Positions 12,481 through 22,745 of a DNA stretch of 64,000 bases are shown here, in pieces (position 1 is the stretch's first letter; every line of letters starts with the position of its first letter). Both the position numbers and the translations under genes were made by a program. The stretch comes from Dipteronia dyeriana (lineage: Eukaryota; Streptophyta; Magnoliopsida; Sapindales; Sapindaceae). The notes under the pieces are model-generated. The model had not been told where the DNA came from, made no database searches, and saw nothing but the letters and a program-made list of their open reading frames with translations. The DNA lies in assembly GCA_032871835.1 (NCBI GenBank), contig CM065298.1, positions 78,644,154 to 78,708,153 on the forward strand, written 5' to 3'.

Positions 12481-14103
12481 GAGAGATACATCGGTCTAGG
12501 AGAATCAGTGGAAAATCTATCGGACAACGAGGATCCCTATACGTACAAAGAAGCTATGAAGGATGTTGATTGTTGTCATTGGCAAAAGGCAATACAATCT
12601 AAAATTGAATTTATGTTCAAAAACAAAATCTGGTCTCTTGTAGACTTGCCTAAAAGGATAAAACCCATTAGGTGCAAGTGGGTATACAATAGGAAGACAA
12701 ATATGGTTAGAAATGTAGAAACCTTTAAATTTAGATTGGTAGCTAAAGACTACATACAGAAGGAAGGTATCAATTATGGGGAAACCTTCTCTCTTGTGGC
12801 CATGCTTAAATCCAATAGGATACAGTTATCTATTGTTGCATCTGTAAACCTAGAGATTTGACAAATGGACATCAAGATAGCTTTCCTTAATGGAAGTCTT
12901 AACGAAAGCATCTATATGATGAAACCAGATGGATTCACTAAAAGAGGATAAGAAGAAAAGGTATGCAAGTTGTAAAGATTCATATATGGATTGAAGCAAG
13001 CATCTAGATCCTGGAACATAAGGTTTAATCAAGTTGTGAAAAGTTTTGGATTCATTCAAAACCTTGGCGAACCCTGTTTATACAAAAAGATTAAAGGCAA
13101 TAAGCTAGTTTTTCTTTACGTTGATGATATACTTCTCATCGGAAATGATTTAGGTGTATTGACATAAGTAAAAGAATGGTTAGCAAAATAATTTGATATG
13201 AAGGACTTAGTAGAAGCAAGTTGTATTATTGGTATCCAAGTAATAAGGGATAAAAAGAATTGAACAATTGCATTATCCTAAGCTTTATACATAGATAAAA
13301 TCTTGTTTAGGTTCACCGTTTAAGATTCCAAGAAAGATATGTTACCTTTCAGACATGGAATCAAAATTTCTAAGGAACAAGTTCCTAAGAATGAGCATGA
13401 AGAGCAATTCATGAGTAAGGTTCCATATGTCTCGGCAGTTGGAAGTCTCATGTACGAAATTCTATACACTAAACTAGATGTTTGTTTTACTGTTGGCATA
13501 GTTAGTAGGTTTCAATCAAAACCTGGTCCTGGTCATTGGACGGCAGTCAAACATATTTTCAAGTCTCTCAGAAGAACGAGAGATCATATGCTTGTATACT
13601 CTGGAGGGGATTTAATTCCTGTTAGGTATATAAATTCTAATTTCCAGTAGGATTCTGACTTCAGGAGATCCACATCAGGATCTGTGTTTACTCTTGGAGG
13701 AGGCACAATCATATGAAGGAGTATCAAGCAATCTTGCATTACTGATTCCACCATGAAAGCTAAGTATGTTGACGCATGCGAAGCTACTAAAGAGACTGTT
13801 TGGCTCCGCCAATTCTTGATTGACTTGAAAGTGGTTCCTAATGCAAATAAATAGATCACTATATACTGTGACAACAATGAAGCAGTGGCTGATTCTAGAG
13901 AACCAAGAAGTCTTAAGAGAGGGAAACACATTGAAGGGAGATATCACCTTTTGTAGGAAACTGTGCATAGGGATGACATGACGATTACCAAGATCACGTC
14001 AATAGAAAATCTAGTAGATTCTTTCACAAAGGGTCTACCACAAAAGAGTTTTGATGGGCATCTAGAGAATATGGGGATGAGAGATATGACACACTTGCTA
14101 TGA
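12481..14103 (+). pseudogene. copia-A pol, reverse transcriptase and RNase H part
   Basis: The reverse transcriptase begins near 12508 and shows the copia motifs KWVYNRKT, QMDIKIAFLNG (motif A Asp kept) and YVDD at 13117-13128 with both catalytic Asp. RNase H follows with TSGSVFTLGGG near 13670 and YCDN near 13866, and ends at TGA 14101-14103. Stops inside include 12859, 12948, 12974, 13165, 13188 and 13648. Domain order PR-INT-RT-RH marks Ty1/copia. The sequence is close to copia-B at 57526-59329, so the two are related families. Confidence 0.88.
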
Positions 14104-14116
14104 GCACGTTAGAGAT

Positions 14117-14497
14117 TGTTAGGACTATGCTCAATAGCAAGAGTGTAATAATGTATTTGCCAATCTTTTCATATTAATAAAGTGATTTCTAGTTTAACAA
14201 ATCTTATAGCATTTATAGTTTAATTATTATAATTGTCAAAAGTAAATAATCATAAGGTCAAAAGACTATGAGAAAAGAAGAATTGTTCGTACATCTAGAT
14301 ATGTATGAGGTAGATACAATTTTTTAGTTAGTCTTGAACAATATTCACAACTTAAGATAACGGTTGAGCACATTAACCTTGTTAATGTTGTAGATTCTCT
14401 TGCTAGAATTTGAGTGGTATCAAATGTGTTATGATAAGTCTAAAATCATCAAAGTGTGGTATCTTTCAGCAAAAGAATATAGTGCATTAGGGGCATT
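14117..14497 (+). repeat. 3' LTR of copia-A, left part
   Basis: Begins TGTTAGGACT and matches 6421-6805 of the 5' LTR closely. The polypurine tract just before (14104-14116) is degraded. The match stops where SIRE-2 begins at 14498. Confidence 0.92.
14493..14497. other. Target site duplication, left copy (SIRE-2)
   Basis: GCATT directly before the SIRE-2 LTR; the partner at 24518-24522 is ACATT (one difference). Joining the flanks restores the copia-A LTR order seen at about 6780-6810. Confidence 0.8.
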
Positions 14498-16300
14498 TGT
14501 AAGTTCTTCATTTATTGATTTGATTATTTCATTGACGAACCACATTGGGGTTTATCTCGTAAGAGTAGACTAGGCCTTATTGCTCGTGATAGAGCTTCAA
14601 CGACATCATCAAACTCGAGAGCACTTTATAGGTATATTACTTAGCATTTTCTTAACTCTTCGTAGAGATTTAGTTGCACACACACACTTCATGCAAGTTT
14701 TGTTCACCTTGCATTTGTGTTCCCTATTGCTTCTATATGTGCATCATTTACACATTGCACACACAATTACATGCATTTGTTTCTCATTGCTTATATGTGC
14801 ATTCCTTCACTATTACACTTGCACTTCATTTCTAGATTTAAGTGTGGTTTTGTATTGTGTCCGCGCTTACACATTGATGTGCTTAATTTTTAAGCGCATT
14901 AAGTGACCATTTGAGAAGGTCCAATTCTTCTCTTAGTTTGGACTTTGGTCACATGTTTTAAATCTATAAATTTGGGCATTCTTGTTATTGTCCAAATCTA
15001 ACCTTTGGTCACTCATTTCACTATAACTCTTTCTACAGAAATCCAAATCAATTGAAATGAAAAGTAGATTTTCATATCTTTCTAATGGTAAATTATATGA
15101 ATGGTTTCGTTGTCGTTTGGTCTTGGGTTTGGGTTCTCGAATATCATGCTGATGTGTTGTCTTGTGCAATTCCAGTAGGTGGGTGTTGTACAATCGCCCC
15201 ACGTAGAGCGACCTATAGAGTGATGTTTTATTGCTTTACATTCCAATAGGTCAGCGCTGTATAGTTGCCATACGTAAAGCGATGTGTACAGCGACTTTAC
15301 CCATAAATTATTTTTTAACATTTCTAAACCGTCATAGTTTCATCTAGGGCTTATATATTAAACCCATTTTCTTCCTCATTCATTTCAAAGCTCTAAAAAT
15401 CAGAACCTTGCGTGAGAGAATTGACTCCTAGTGAGAGAGAGTTCCAAGAAACCATTTTTACTCAACCAAACTTCATTCCATGATCATCAAGCATCATCAT
15501 TGCATCTTCCAAGCATGAGACTTCATCTTTTCTTTGACTAGGTAATTTCTACATGCTCTAGAATTTCAAGTTTCATTCTTATGCCATGTTTACCTAGGAA
15601 TGGCATTAATTGTTCATTGAACACATGTCTGATGTCTTTGAGTTCCATTTATAACATGCTTGGGTTGTTGATTGTTGGTTGAAATTTATGTTTTGTGATA
15701 GCTACGGTTTAGAACCATTTTACCCTTCTAGCTAAATCTATTTGCTTGCGTATTTAGAAAACTGATATCTAGGATTTTGCATTCATTGTCATCCTTAAAT
15801 CCTTAGATAAGCATAAATGTGTTAACCTATCATTTTTGCATCTAGAATATTTTTATATATTCACATATGTTGCATATTCTCTTCATGGTTGTTAAGCTTT
15901 GTGACTAAATGTTTAGTGCACAAGCTTGTTGGTCCAAGATCAGTATTATAGGCCTGTTAGGTAGAGTGAAAGGGTTAGTAACTGGAGGGTGTGACGGGAG
16001 GTCAACATTGGTTGTAAACATTCATTAAAATAGTGGATTTTGTGGACCGTGTATGGCTAAGTGGATTAGCCCGTGAGTTTTGCCCAGTTGGAGGGTTTTT
16101 TCACGAAAATCAAATCCTTGTGTTTTTATTGTTTTATGCTAAATTGTGTTTTAGTGCATGCTTGATAATATGGGGTAGTTACATTAATATTGATTAATAA
16201 AAAAAATGGTAATTGATTCGATTAAACCCTATTCACCCCCTTCTTCTATGTATATTGATATACTTAGGTGGTTCTTGCTTTGTATGTGTCGCATTTTGCA
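14498..16300 (+). repeat. 5' LTR of SIRE-2
   Basis: Starts TGTAAGTTC and ends TTTTGCA. A TATA-like box (TATATATTA) lies at about 15352-15360, followed by a pyrimidine-rich leader (CTTCCTCATTC), the same as in the 3' LTR at about 23557. Internal pairs of similar 70-bp blocks containing GTACAGTTGCC/GTACAATCGCC occur at 15180-15300. A possible R-region hairpin (CGTGA/TCACG) lies at 16072-16105. The LTR end is slightly uncertain because of the duplication at 16258-16361. Confidence 0.88.
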
Positions 16301-16361
16301 TTAGAGCAGGTGCCTAGACATACTTAGGTGGTTCGTGCTTTGTGTGAGTCATGCATTTTGC
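16258..16361 (+). repeat. Direct duplication over the LTR end and PBS region
   Basis: The phrase ATACTTAGGTGGTTCNTGCT and the following 25 bases occur at 16258 and again at 16318, about 60 bp apart. Only a remnant of the PBS (TTAGAGCAGG, 16301-16310) lies between them, lacking the first bases of the usual ATTGGTATCAGAGC. The duplication therefore straddles the priming site and probably impairs it. Confidence 0.75.
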
Positions 16362-16526
16362 AATCTGTTTCTTGCTTTCTTGCATTTTGTTTGTTGCATT
16401 GCATTTTCACTCATCTCATTCATAAACCTCAAACATAATAAGTGGGAACGATAAGGAACCGAGGGAGCTTCAAGCATAAGACCTCTCTTACTCACGAGAG
16501 TGAACTATACCTCTTAAAATGGTAAA

Positions 16527-18461
16527 ATGGAGTCCTATCTCTGCCAAATTGATGATCGTGCTTGGATGGCTATTGAAGATGGGTACACTCCTCTAACAAT
16601 GACCATCGACGAGGAAGATAAAGTTCTTAAGCCTAAATCTCAATTGAGTACACAAGAATTCGAGGCATCCAAGTGGAACAACAAGGCTATGCATGCCATC
16701 ATTTGTGCCATGGACGATAATCAATACAAGTTGATCCAAACCACTATGAATACAAAAGAGGCTTGGGAGATTCTACAAATGGCTCATGAAGGCACTGAAG
16801 TAGTTAAGGATTCCTAGTTTCAAGTCTTTCAAATGCAACTTGAAACTATTAAGATGGATGAGCATGAATGCTTCAGTGACTTTCAAGTGAAGTTGATGGA
16901 CATAGTCAATCAAAGCCATCAACTTGGTGACCCCTATTCGGATAGAAGAATCAAACAAAATATTATGAGGTCACTTCCATCAAGATTCGAGTTAAAGGTG
17001 ACGACACTTGAGGAGAACAGTGACTATAAGAATATGAAGCCTAGTAAGGTCATTGGAAGACTTCTAGCTTATGAGTCTAGGTGGACTTCTACACCAACAC
17101 CTCCAAATAAGCAAAAGAGTATTGCATTGAAGGTCTACAAGGTTAAAGAAAATGAGGAGGATGTCTCAGAAAAAGGTTTAAGAATTTCATGAAATTGTAG
17201 AAGAAAGGCTTTGGGTCAAAAGCAAATGAAGTGAAAAATAAGACTCATTCCGAGAAGGTGGAAAAATCATAAGAGAATGACACCAAAAAGGGCATTCAAT
17301 GCTATAAATGTAGTGGCTTTAGACACAATGCTCCAGAATTTGCCAATTTAAAGAAAAGTAATAAGAAAGAAAAGGTTATGGCAGCCACTTGGAGTGATAG
17401 TGAAGACCTAAAAGAAGAAAAAAAGTCTTCGTATGATGAAGATCGAGTTGAAAGTCTCATTGCCTTCACATCATCTCATAATGGCAAGAGAGTTGAGAGT
17501 GAAAAGGAAGAAAAAATTGACTCAAATAATGAAAGTACTTCATTTAAGTCCAAGTTCGAAATTGATGAGGAGATGAACTATGTGGACTTTATAAAGTTTT
17601 TTTTAGAGTTCTAGAGTGAAGAAGAAGAAGGAGATTCAAAAGTTGAGAAAAGAGAATCTCGAGTTGACTTCCAAGGTGACTCACTTGAGTGAAAAAGTGA
17701 AGAGTGGAAGAGAGTTAGAAGAAAGCTTGAAGTTAGAGTTTGTTACCATTAGGAAGAGTGAAGAAAGCATGAAGTAAGAGCTTTAAAAAGCTAAAGAATT
17801 AATTGCCAAGATGACCTCCAGAACCGAAAAGCTTAACAGGATGCTCTTGAGTAGGAAGAGCCCAAGTGATAAGAGGGGTTTAGGGTATGTGGAAGACATG
17901 GAAACTACAACCTTGAAGAAGACTACTTTTATCAAGAGTGAATAGTTAAAGAAAATCTAAGGCCCACAAAAACCATTAAAATGGATTGAAGTTGGAGAAT
18001 ATTCAAAACAAGCTCAAGTCAAGGCTCCAACAAAAATTCAAGTCAAAGCTCAACCACAATAAGCTAGAGTACATCAAACAAGGCCTCAACCTCTAAGGAT
18101 TCCCCAACCTCAACAAAGGACCTTTTATGCTCAATCAAGAAAGAATGCAATCTTGGCTCAACAACAAAGAAGAGAAGTGGCTCAACATAAAAAGACAAAT
18201 CAAAGGAAAAGAAAGCCTCACATGTTTGCACAAGGCTATGGTATGAATTCTTACGTTACTCATATTTGTCATTATTGTGGTATTAAACGCCATATAAGGC
18301 CAAATTGCTTTAAGTATATTAATTTGTGTAGAATTGAAAATATGATTGAGAAAAATATACTTAGAAAAGCCAACAAGGCAACACCTAGGAATTTTCGAGC
18401 CAATGAACCCAAGGCTCCTAGGAATGAAAATGTTTCTACTTGGTGGACTAATAAAGATTAA
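16527..18461 (+). pseudogene. SIRE-2 gag
   Basis: A UBN2-type Gag core runs from 16527 (MESYLCQIDDRAW) through 17192, with a stop at 16815 and a frameshift near 17190. The N-terminal 15-20 residues normally ending in YWKVRM are missing or scrambled just upstream. A first zinc knuckle at about 17300-17341 (CYKCSGFRHNAPEF) has Phe for the last Cys. An acidic, Ser-rich stretch follows (17378-17614), then a Lys/Glu-rich coiled-coil region with stops, a Gln/Pro-rich stretch (18000-18180) and a second knuckle at 18267-18308 with all four ligands (CHYCGIKRHIRPNC). Two knuckles separated by a coiled coil is the SIRE arrangement. It packages RNA in an active element; this copy is broken. Confidence 0.85.
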
Positions 18462-19002
18462 TATTTTTGCTATGTGGCTCAAGTATCCTTGAAGGCCAAA
18501 GCTTCTAACACTTAGTATTTTGATAGTTAGTGTTCTAGGCACATGACCGGAAACAAGAGTTTTTGAGACTCTTGTGATGGAGGATGGTGGATTTGTCACC
18601 TTTGGTGATGGTTCACGAAAAAAGGTTATAAAGAAAGAAAACATATCCATTTCCGGTTTGCCTTCCTTGCCCAATGCTCTTTATATGGATGGCTTGTAAG
18701 CCAATCTTATTAGTAAATCACATTTAAGTGATGAAGAGCTTTTGGTTATGTTTGGTAAGGTTGATTGCTCTATTCTAAATAAAGATGGGCAAGTCTTATT
18801 GAAAGACAAGTGATCAAGTGACAATTGTTATTGTCTTGATTCCAATGATATCTCTTGCAGTTTGTCTAGTTATCTTGGCCATATGAATTTTAAATACTTG
18901 AAACTCCTTGAAAGGTTGAATGTTGTGAAAGGCCTTCCCAAATTTAGGAGAAGGATTGAGGGAGTTTGTGGACCTTGACAATAAGGGAAGCAAACTAAAA
19001 GT
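18462..19002 (+). pseudogene. SIRE-2 protease and GAG-pre-integrase remnant
   Basis: Near 18515 the order YFDS-stop-CSRHMTGNKSF matches the copia protease motif (D-S-G-C-S-R-H-M-T-G) with the Gly codon turned into a stop. Residues GGFVTFGDGSRKK and ISGLPSLPNALY follow in frame as in SIRE protease. The HHCC region of integrase starts at about 18870 (LGHMNFKYL), and its Cys pair near 18968 reads CGP followed by a stop where the second Cys is expected. On the minus strand a 179-codon open frame overlaps this gene; it has no support. Confidence 0.8.
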
Positions 19003-19800
19003 GTGCAAAAGTATCTCACTACTAAGGATCCATTAGAGCTTCTTCATATGGATCTTATGGGTTCCATGCAAACCGAGAGTCTTGGTGGCAAGAGATACAT
19101 TTTTGTTTGTGTTGATAATTTTTCTAGATTTACATGGACTTATTTTCTTAGAAAAAAATCTGAAACTTTTGAAAAGTTTAAAATGCTTTGCATTAAAATT
19201 CAAAATGAAAAGAATACTCACATTAAAAGAATTAAAAGAATTAGAAATGATCATGGTAAGGATTTTGAAAATTCTTGTTTTGAAAATTATTGTAATAGTG
19301 TTAGCATTTTTCTTGAGTTTTCGGCTCCTCGAACTCCCCAACAAAATGGGGTTGTAGAGAGGAAGAATAGGGTCCTCTAAGAGATGGCTCAAGTGATGTT
19401 GCTTAGCAACTATGTGCCTAGGAATCTTTGGGCCGAGGCCGTGAATATGGCTTGCTATATAGAAAATAGAGTGTTTTTAAGGCCCGACACTAGGCAAACC
19501 TCCTTGAATTGTGGAATGGTAGGAAGCCAAATGTTAGTTACTTCCACTCATTTGGAAGTAAATGCCACATTCTCAATGACCGAGATCAAATTGGCAAGTT
19601 CGATGCCAAGAGTGATGAGGGGATTTTCATTGGCTATGCCCTAGATAGTAAGGCCTATAGAGTTTTCAATTTAAAGACTCCAAGTGTCATGGAATCATCT
19701 AATATTGTCATAGATTATTTTAGGCCGAAGTCTACTAACCATGATGAGGAGGTTGATGTATCTTATAACCTACCTTTGAAAGAGTGTAGTGAGACTTAAA
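19003..19800 (+). pseudogene. SIRE-2 integrase
   Basis: The DDE integrase core inserts the cDNA into host DNA. Visible are the first Asp in LLHMDLMG (about 19045), the second in RNDHGKDF (about 19250) and the Glu in PQQNGVVERKNR (about 19340-19370), so the catalytic triad is preserved. A stop at 19378 replaces a residue just after it, and a frame change near 19500 leads to the C-terminal part (19509-19799) with FGSKCHILNDRD and the GYALDSKAYRVFN motif typical of copia integrases. The 125-codon and 96-codon open stretches are parts of one original frame. Confidence 0.85.
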
Positions 19801-20630
19801 GTGATGTGAAGTCAAATCATAGTGAAAAGAATGATAAACCTCTTGATAGAGTTCCATCCTTGAACTCTAATAAACCCGCTCCTTAGGTTAGGAGACTCCA
19901 TGATAAAAGTAATATCATTGGAGATGTCAATGAGGGTGTTAGGACAAGACAAAAAATGGCCACTCAAATTAGCTATTCTTGTCACACCTCTCAACTTGAA
20001 GCCAAAAAGGTTGATAAAACCTTGAATGATGAATTTTGGGTTCTTACCTTGCAAAAGGAGCTAAACCAATTTGAAAGAAATAAGGTTTGGACTCTAATTC
20101 GTAAACCAAAGAACTCTAATGTCATAGGCACTAAGTGGGTGTTTAGAACATTAGATAAGGATGGCAACATTGTACCCAACAAGACTAGACTTGTAGCACA
20201 AGGATACTCTCAAATTGAAGGTATTGACTTTGAAGAGACTTTTGCTCATGTTACCGGTATTGGGTCTATTAGGCTTCTCTTGTCTATATCATATGTGCAT
20301 AAGTTCAAATTATATAAAATGGATGTTAATAGTGCCTTTATCAATAGCTAATTGCATTAAGAAGTGTTTGTTGAACAACCCAAAGGGTTTGTGGATCCAT
20401 ACCACCCTAACCATGTCTATCGCCTCAAGAAGGCCTTATATGGGTTAAATCAAGCACCGATAGCTTGGTATGAGCGTTTCACCCTTTATCTTGTTGACAA
20501 TGACTACTCTAGAGGTAGTGTTGACAAGACCTTGTTCATCAAGGGCAACGAAGGTGAGCTTTTCATAGCTCAAATCTATGTTGATAACATTGTTTTTGGC
20601 TCCACGAACAAAGTCAAAGTCTAACAATTT
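19801..20630 (+). pseudogene. SIRE-2 reverse transcriptase (catalytic Asp lost)
   Basis: Reverse transcriptase homology begins near 20030 (EFWVLTLQKEL), with GTKWVFR, RLVAQGYSQIEGIDFEETFA, MDVNSAF (motif A Asp kept, about 20320) and [11 protein letters not shown] stop at 20349 breaks the frame, and a frame change continues at 20364. The catalytic YVDD box at 20577-20588 reads YVDN (second Asp codon GAT/GAC changed to AAC). In active reverse transcriptases this Asp binds catalytic metal, so the enzyme would be dead even without the stops. Confidence 0.88.
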
Positions 20631-20689
20631 GTTGATTTTATGTCTCTTGAATTTGATATAATTCTTGCTAGAGAGCTCACTTTCTAGGT

Positions 20690-21492
20690 TTCCAAATCAA
20701 GCAATTGTATGATGGGATCTTCATATCCCAAGCTAAGTATGTCAAGAACCTAGTGAAGAAGTTTGGCCTTGAGAATGCCAAACATTGTTACGCACCCATG
20801 AGTACCACTTTAAAACTTAGCAATGATGCTAGTGGGAAAAGTGTGGATCAAAGTCTATATCGTAGCATGATTGGTAGTTTGCTTTACTTGATAGCTAGTA
20901 GGCCTAATATAGCATTTAGTATGGGTGTTTATGCTAGGTACCAAGCAAATCCCAAGGAGTCTCCTCATTATATATGAGAATGGGACTTCCAACTATGGGA
21001 TATGGTACACTTTTGATACTAATGCTAGTCTAGTTAGTTTTAGTTATGTAAACTATGCAGGTAATTGTGATGATAGGAAGAGTACATCAGGAGGTTGCTT
21101 ATTTCTAGGAAACAACTTAGTGTCTTGGTTTTACAAGAAGCGAAATTCAATCTCTCTATCCACAGATGAAGTAGAATATAGCCAGGAGTGCTTACACAAA
21201 ACTTATGTGGACGATACAAACACGTGTGGATTATGGCTTTGATCAAAGTACTCTTACGCTTTATTGTGATAACTTAAGTGCTTTTAATATTTCAAAGAAT
21301 CATGTTCAGCATTCTAGGACTAAGCATATAGAAATTAGGCATCATTTCATTAGGGAGCTAGTTGGAAACAAATGCATAGCACTTGAGCATGTAGGCATAA
21401 ATGATCAGCTAGCAGATCTCTTTACAAAGCCGTTAGACTCAACTAGGTTCAAGTCACGTAGTAGTTCTATTGGGATTTGTCACATGCATTGA
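20690..21492 (+). pseudogene. SIRE-2 RNase H
   Basis: Follows reverse transcriptase after a frameshift. The order is YDGIFISQAKYVKNLV, SLYRSMIGSLLYLIASRPNI, then a frame change near 20975, DRKSTSGGCLFLG, LYCDN and the end TKHIEIRHHFIREL ... DQLADLFTKPL, stopping at 21490-21492. RNase H removes the RNA strand during replication. The STAEAEY-type motif reads STDEVEY (about 21163), an unusual substitution around an acidic site. After the stop the sequence GATTGACCCCATAT is shared with SIRE-4 and marks the start of the 3' untranslated region. Confidence 0.85.
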
Positions 21493-22733
21493 TGAGTTTG
21501 TGATTGACCCCATATGAGGAGCTCAAGCAAAGAGAGCAACCTTACATTGTTGAAATAAATAGAAACTTTATGTTCTTTAATTAATTTCTTGAGAATCATG
21601 GTTATACATATATATTTATATGGCTTTTTATTCAATAAGTGTGTCTTTGCCTTGCTTACAATCCATGTTTCATTTATGTTCTAACATATAGTTTTGGAAT
21701 AGGAAAATTGATTGGGAGTACATTTGATTGACCTATAATTTATCTCCATGTTATGAGAACTTGATTTTGACAAGCTTAAATATTATGCATGGTTTATTTA
21801 TGTGAATTTGTATGTAAAAGCTTCTAACAAGGAGAAGCTCAATAAGGACCTTGTGTCCATTCTATAAATAAGGATGTCTCATCCAAATTTAGTCTTGTCT
21901 CTCTTCTTACAACAACTAATAAGGATTTTATATCCATTATATCAATAAGGATTCTATATCCATGTCTTGGTTGGTCATTAAGGATTGTAAAAGTTGATTA
22001 TGTGTGTGTTGAAAGTTTTAAATTCTATATCTTGTTCATTTTTGACAAAAGGGTACAAATTGGTTTGAATTCTTTTGGAAACTCTTTTGATATTTTCTTT
22101 GCCAAATGTCGTGGTTTGAAATTTAATGTTGCATGTCTTCCATCCAAGGCAATTTTCTCACACATTTTCTTTAAAATCAAATCTCCTTGCTCTTCTCTCT
22201 CACTTAATTGAGTTTCATAAAGTTGATGTATATGATTAAGCAATTATCCATGATGCTAATAACTCTCTTTGCTAATGTGACCCATTTTAGGAATGCCCCT
22301 TTGTCAATCTTGTGACAAAAATAGGGAGTAGTGTGGATTTAGGGAGAGTAGAGTATGGCATGATTTAGGGGGTGTTAAGTATGGCATGATTTAGGGAGAT
22401 TTGAGAGTTGCATAGGAGGGGAGATTGACTTGTTGAATGGAAGCAACCCATTTAGGGGGAGCATTTGCATTTGCATTATTGTTTCATGCTGCTTGTTTTT
22501 TTGTTATATGCAAATTGCTCTTATCATTATTTCTCTTGTTCACCTCACATACACTTGTCTTGGAAAGTGTAGTTCTCATTTTTTTGTAGGGATGGCTATT
22601 CTACAAGAGATGGAAGACTTGAAGATCTAGTGTTAAGGTATCTCTTTGTATTAAAGAACATGCTTTGTTAACCCCTTGTCTTAGTTTATTTGTAAGGATG
22701 TTTTGTAAGTGGTGGTTTTGTCACGAATTAGCC
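21493..22733 (+). other. 3' untranslated region of SIRE-2
   Basis: No conserved coding frame. It contains several purine-rich tracts (GGGGGAGCA at 22455, and a triplicated phrase GTATGGCATGATTTAGGG-like at 22350-22400) and the AAGGTATCTCT motif near 22637 shared with SIRE-1 and SIRE-4. I see no envelope-like frame. Confidence 0.75.
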
Positions 22734-22745
22734 AAATGGGGAGAT
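22734..22745 (+). other. Polypurine tract of SIRE-2
   Basis: AAATGGGGAGAT directly before the 3' LTR. The equivalent in SIRE-4 (61475-61488, minus strand) is CCAAAGGGGGAGAT. It primes plus-strand synthesis. Confidence 0.85.

Noticed and set aside
18135..18674. A 179-codon open frame on minus
   Set aside because: It overlaps the SIRE-2 gag/protease region, which has clear family motifs on plus. The minus frame has no domain and is best explained as the shadow of a Lys/Gln-rich gene.
22025..22243. A 72-codon minus-strand frame in the SIRE-2 3' region as an env-like gene
   Set aside because: No signal peptide or membrane segment, and the homologous region in SIRE-4 does not keep the frame.
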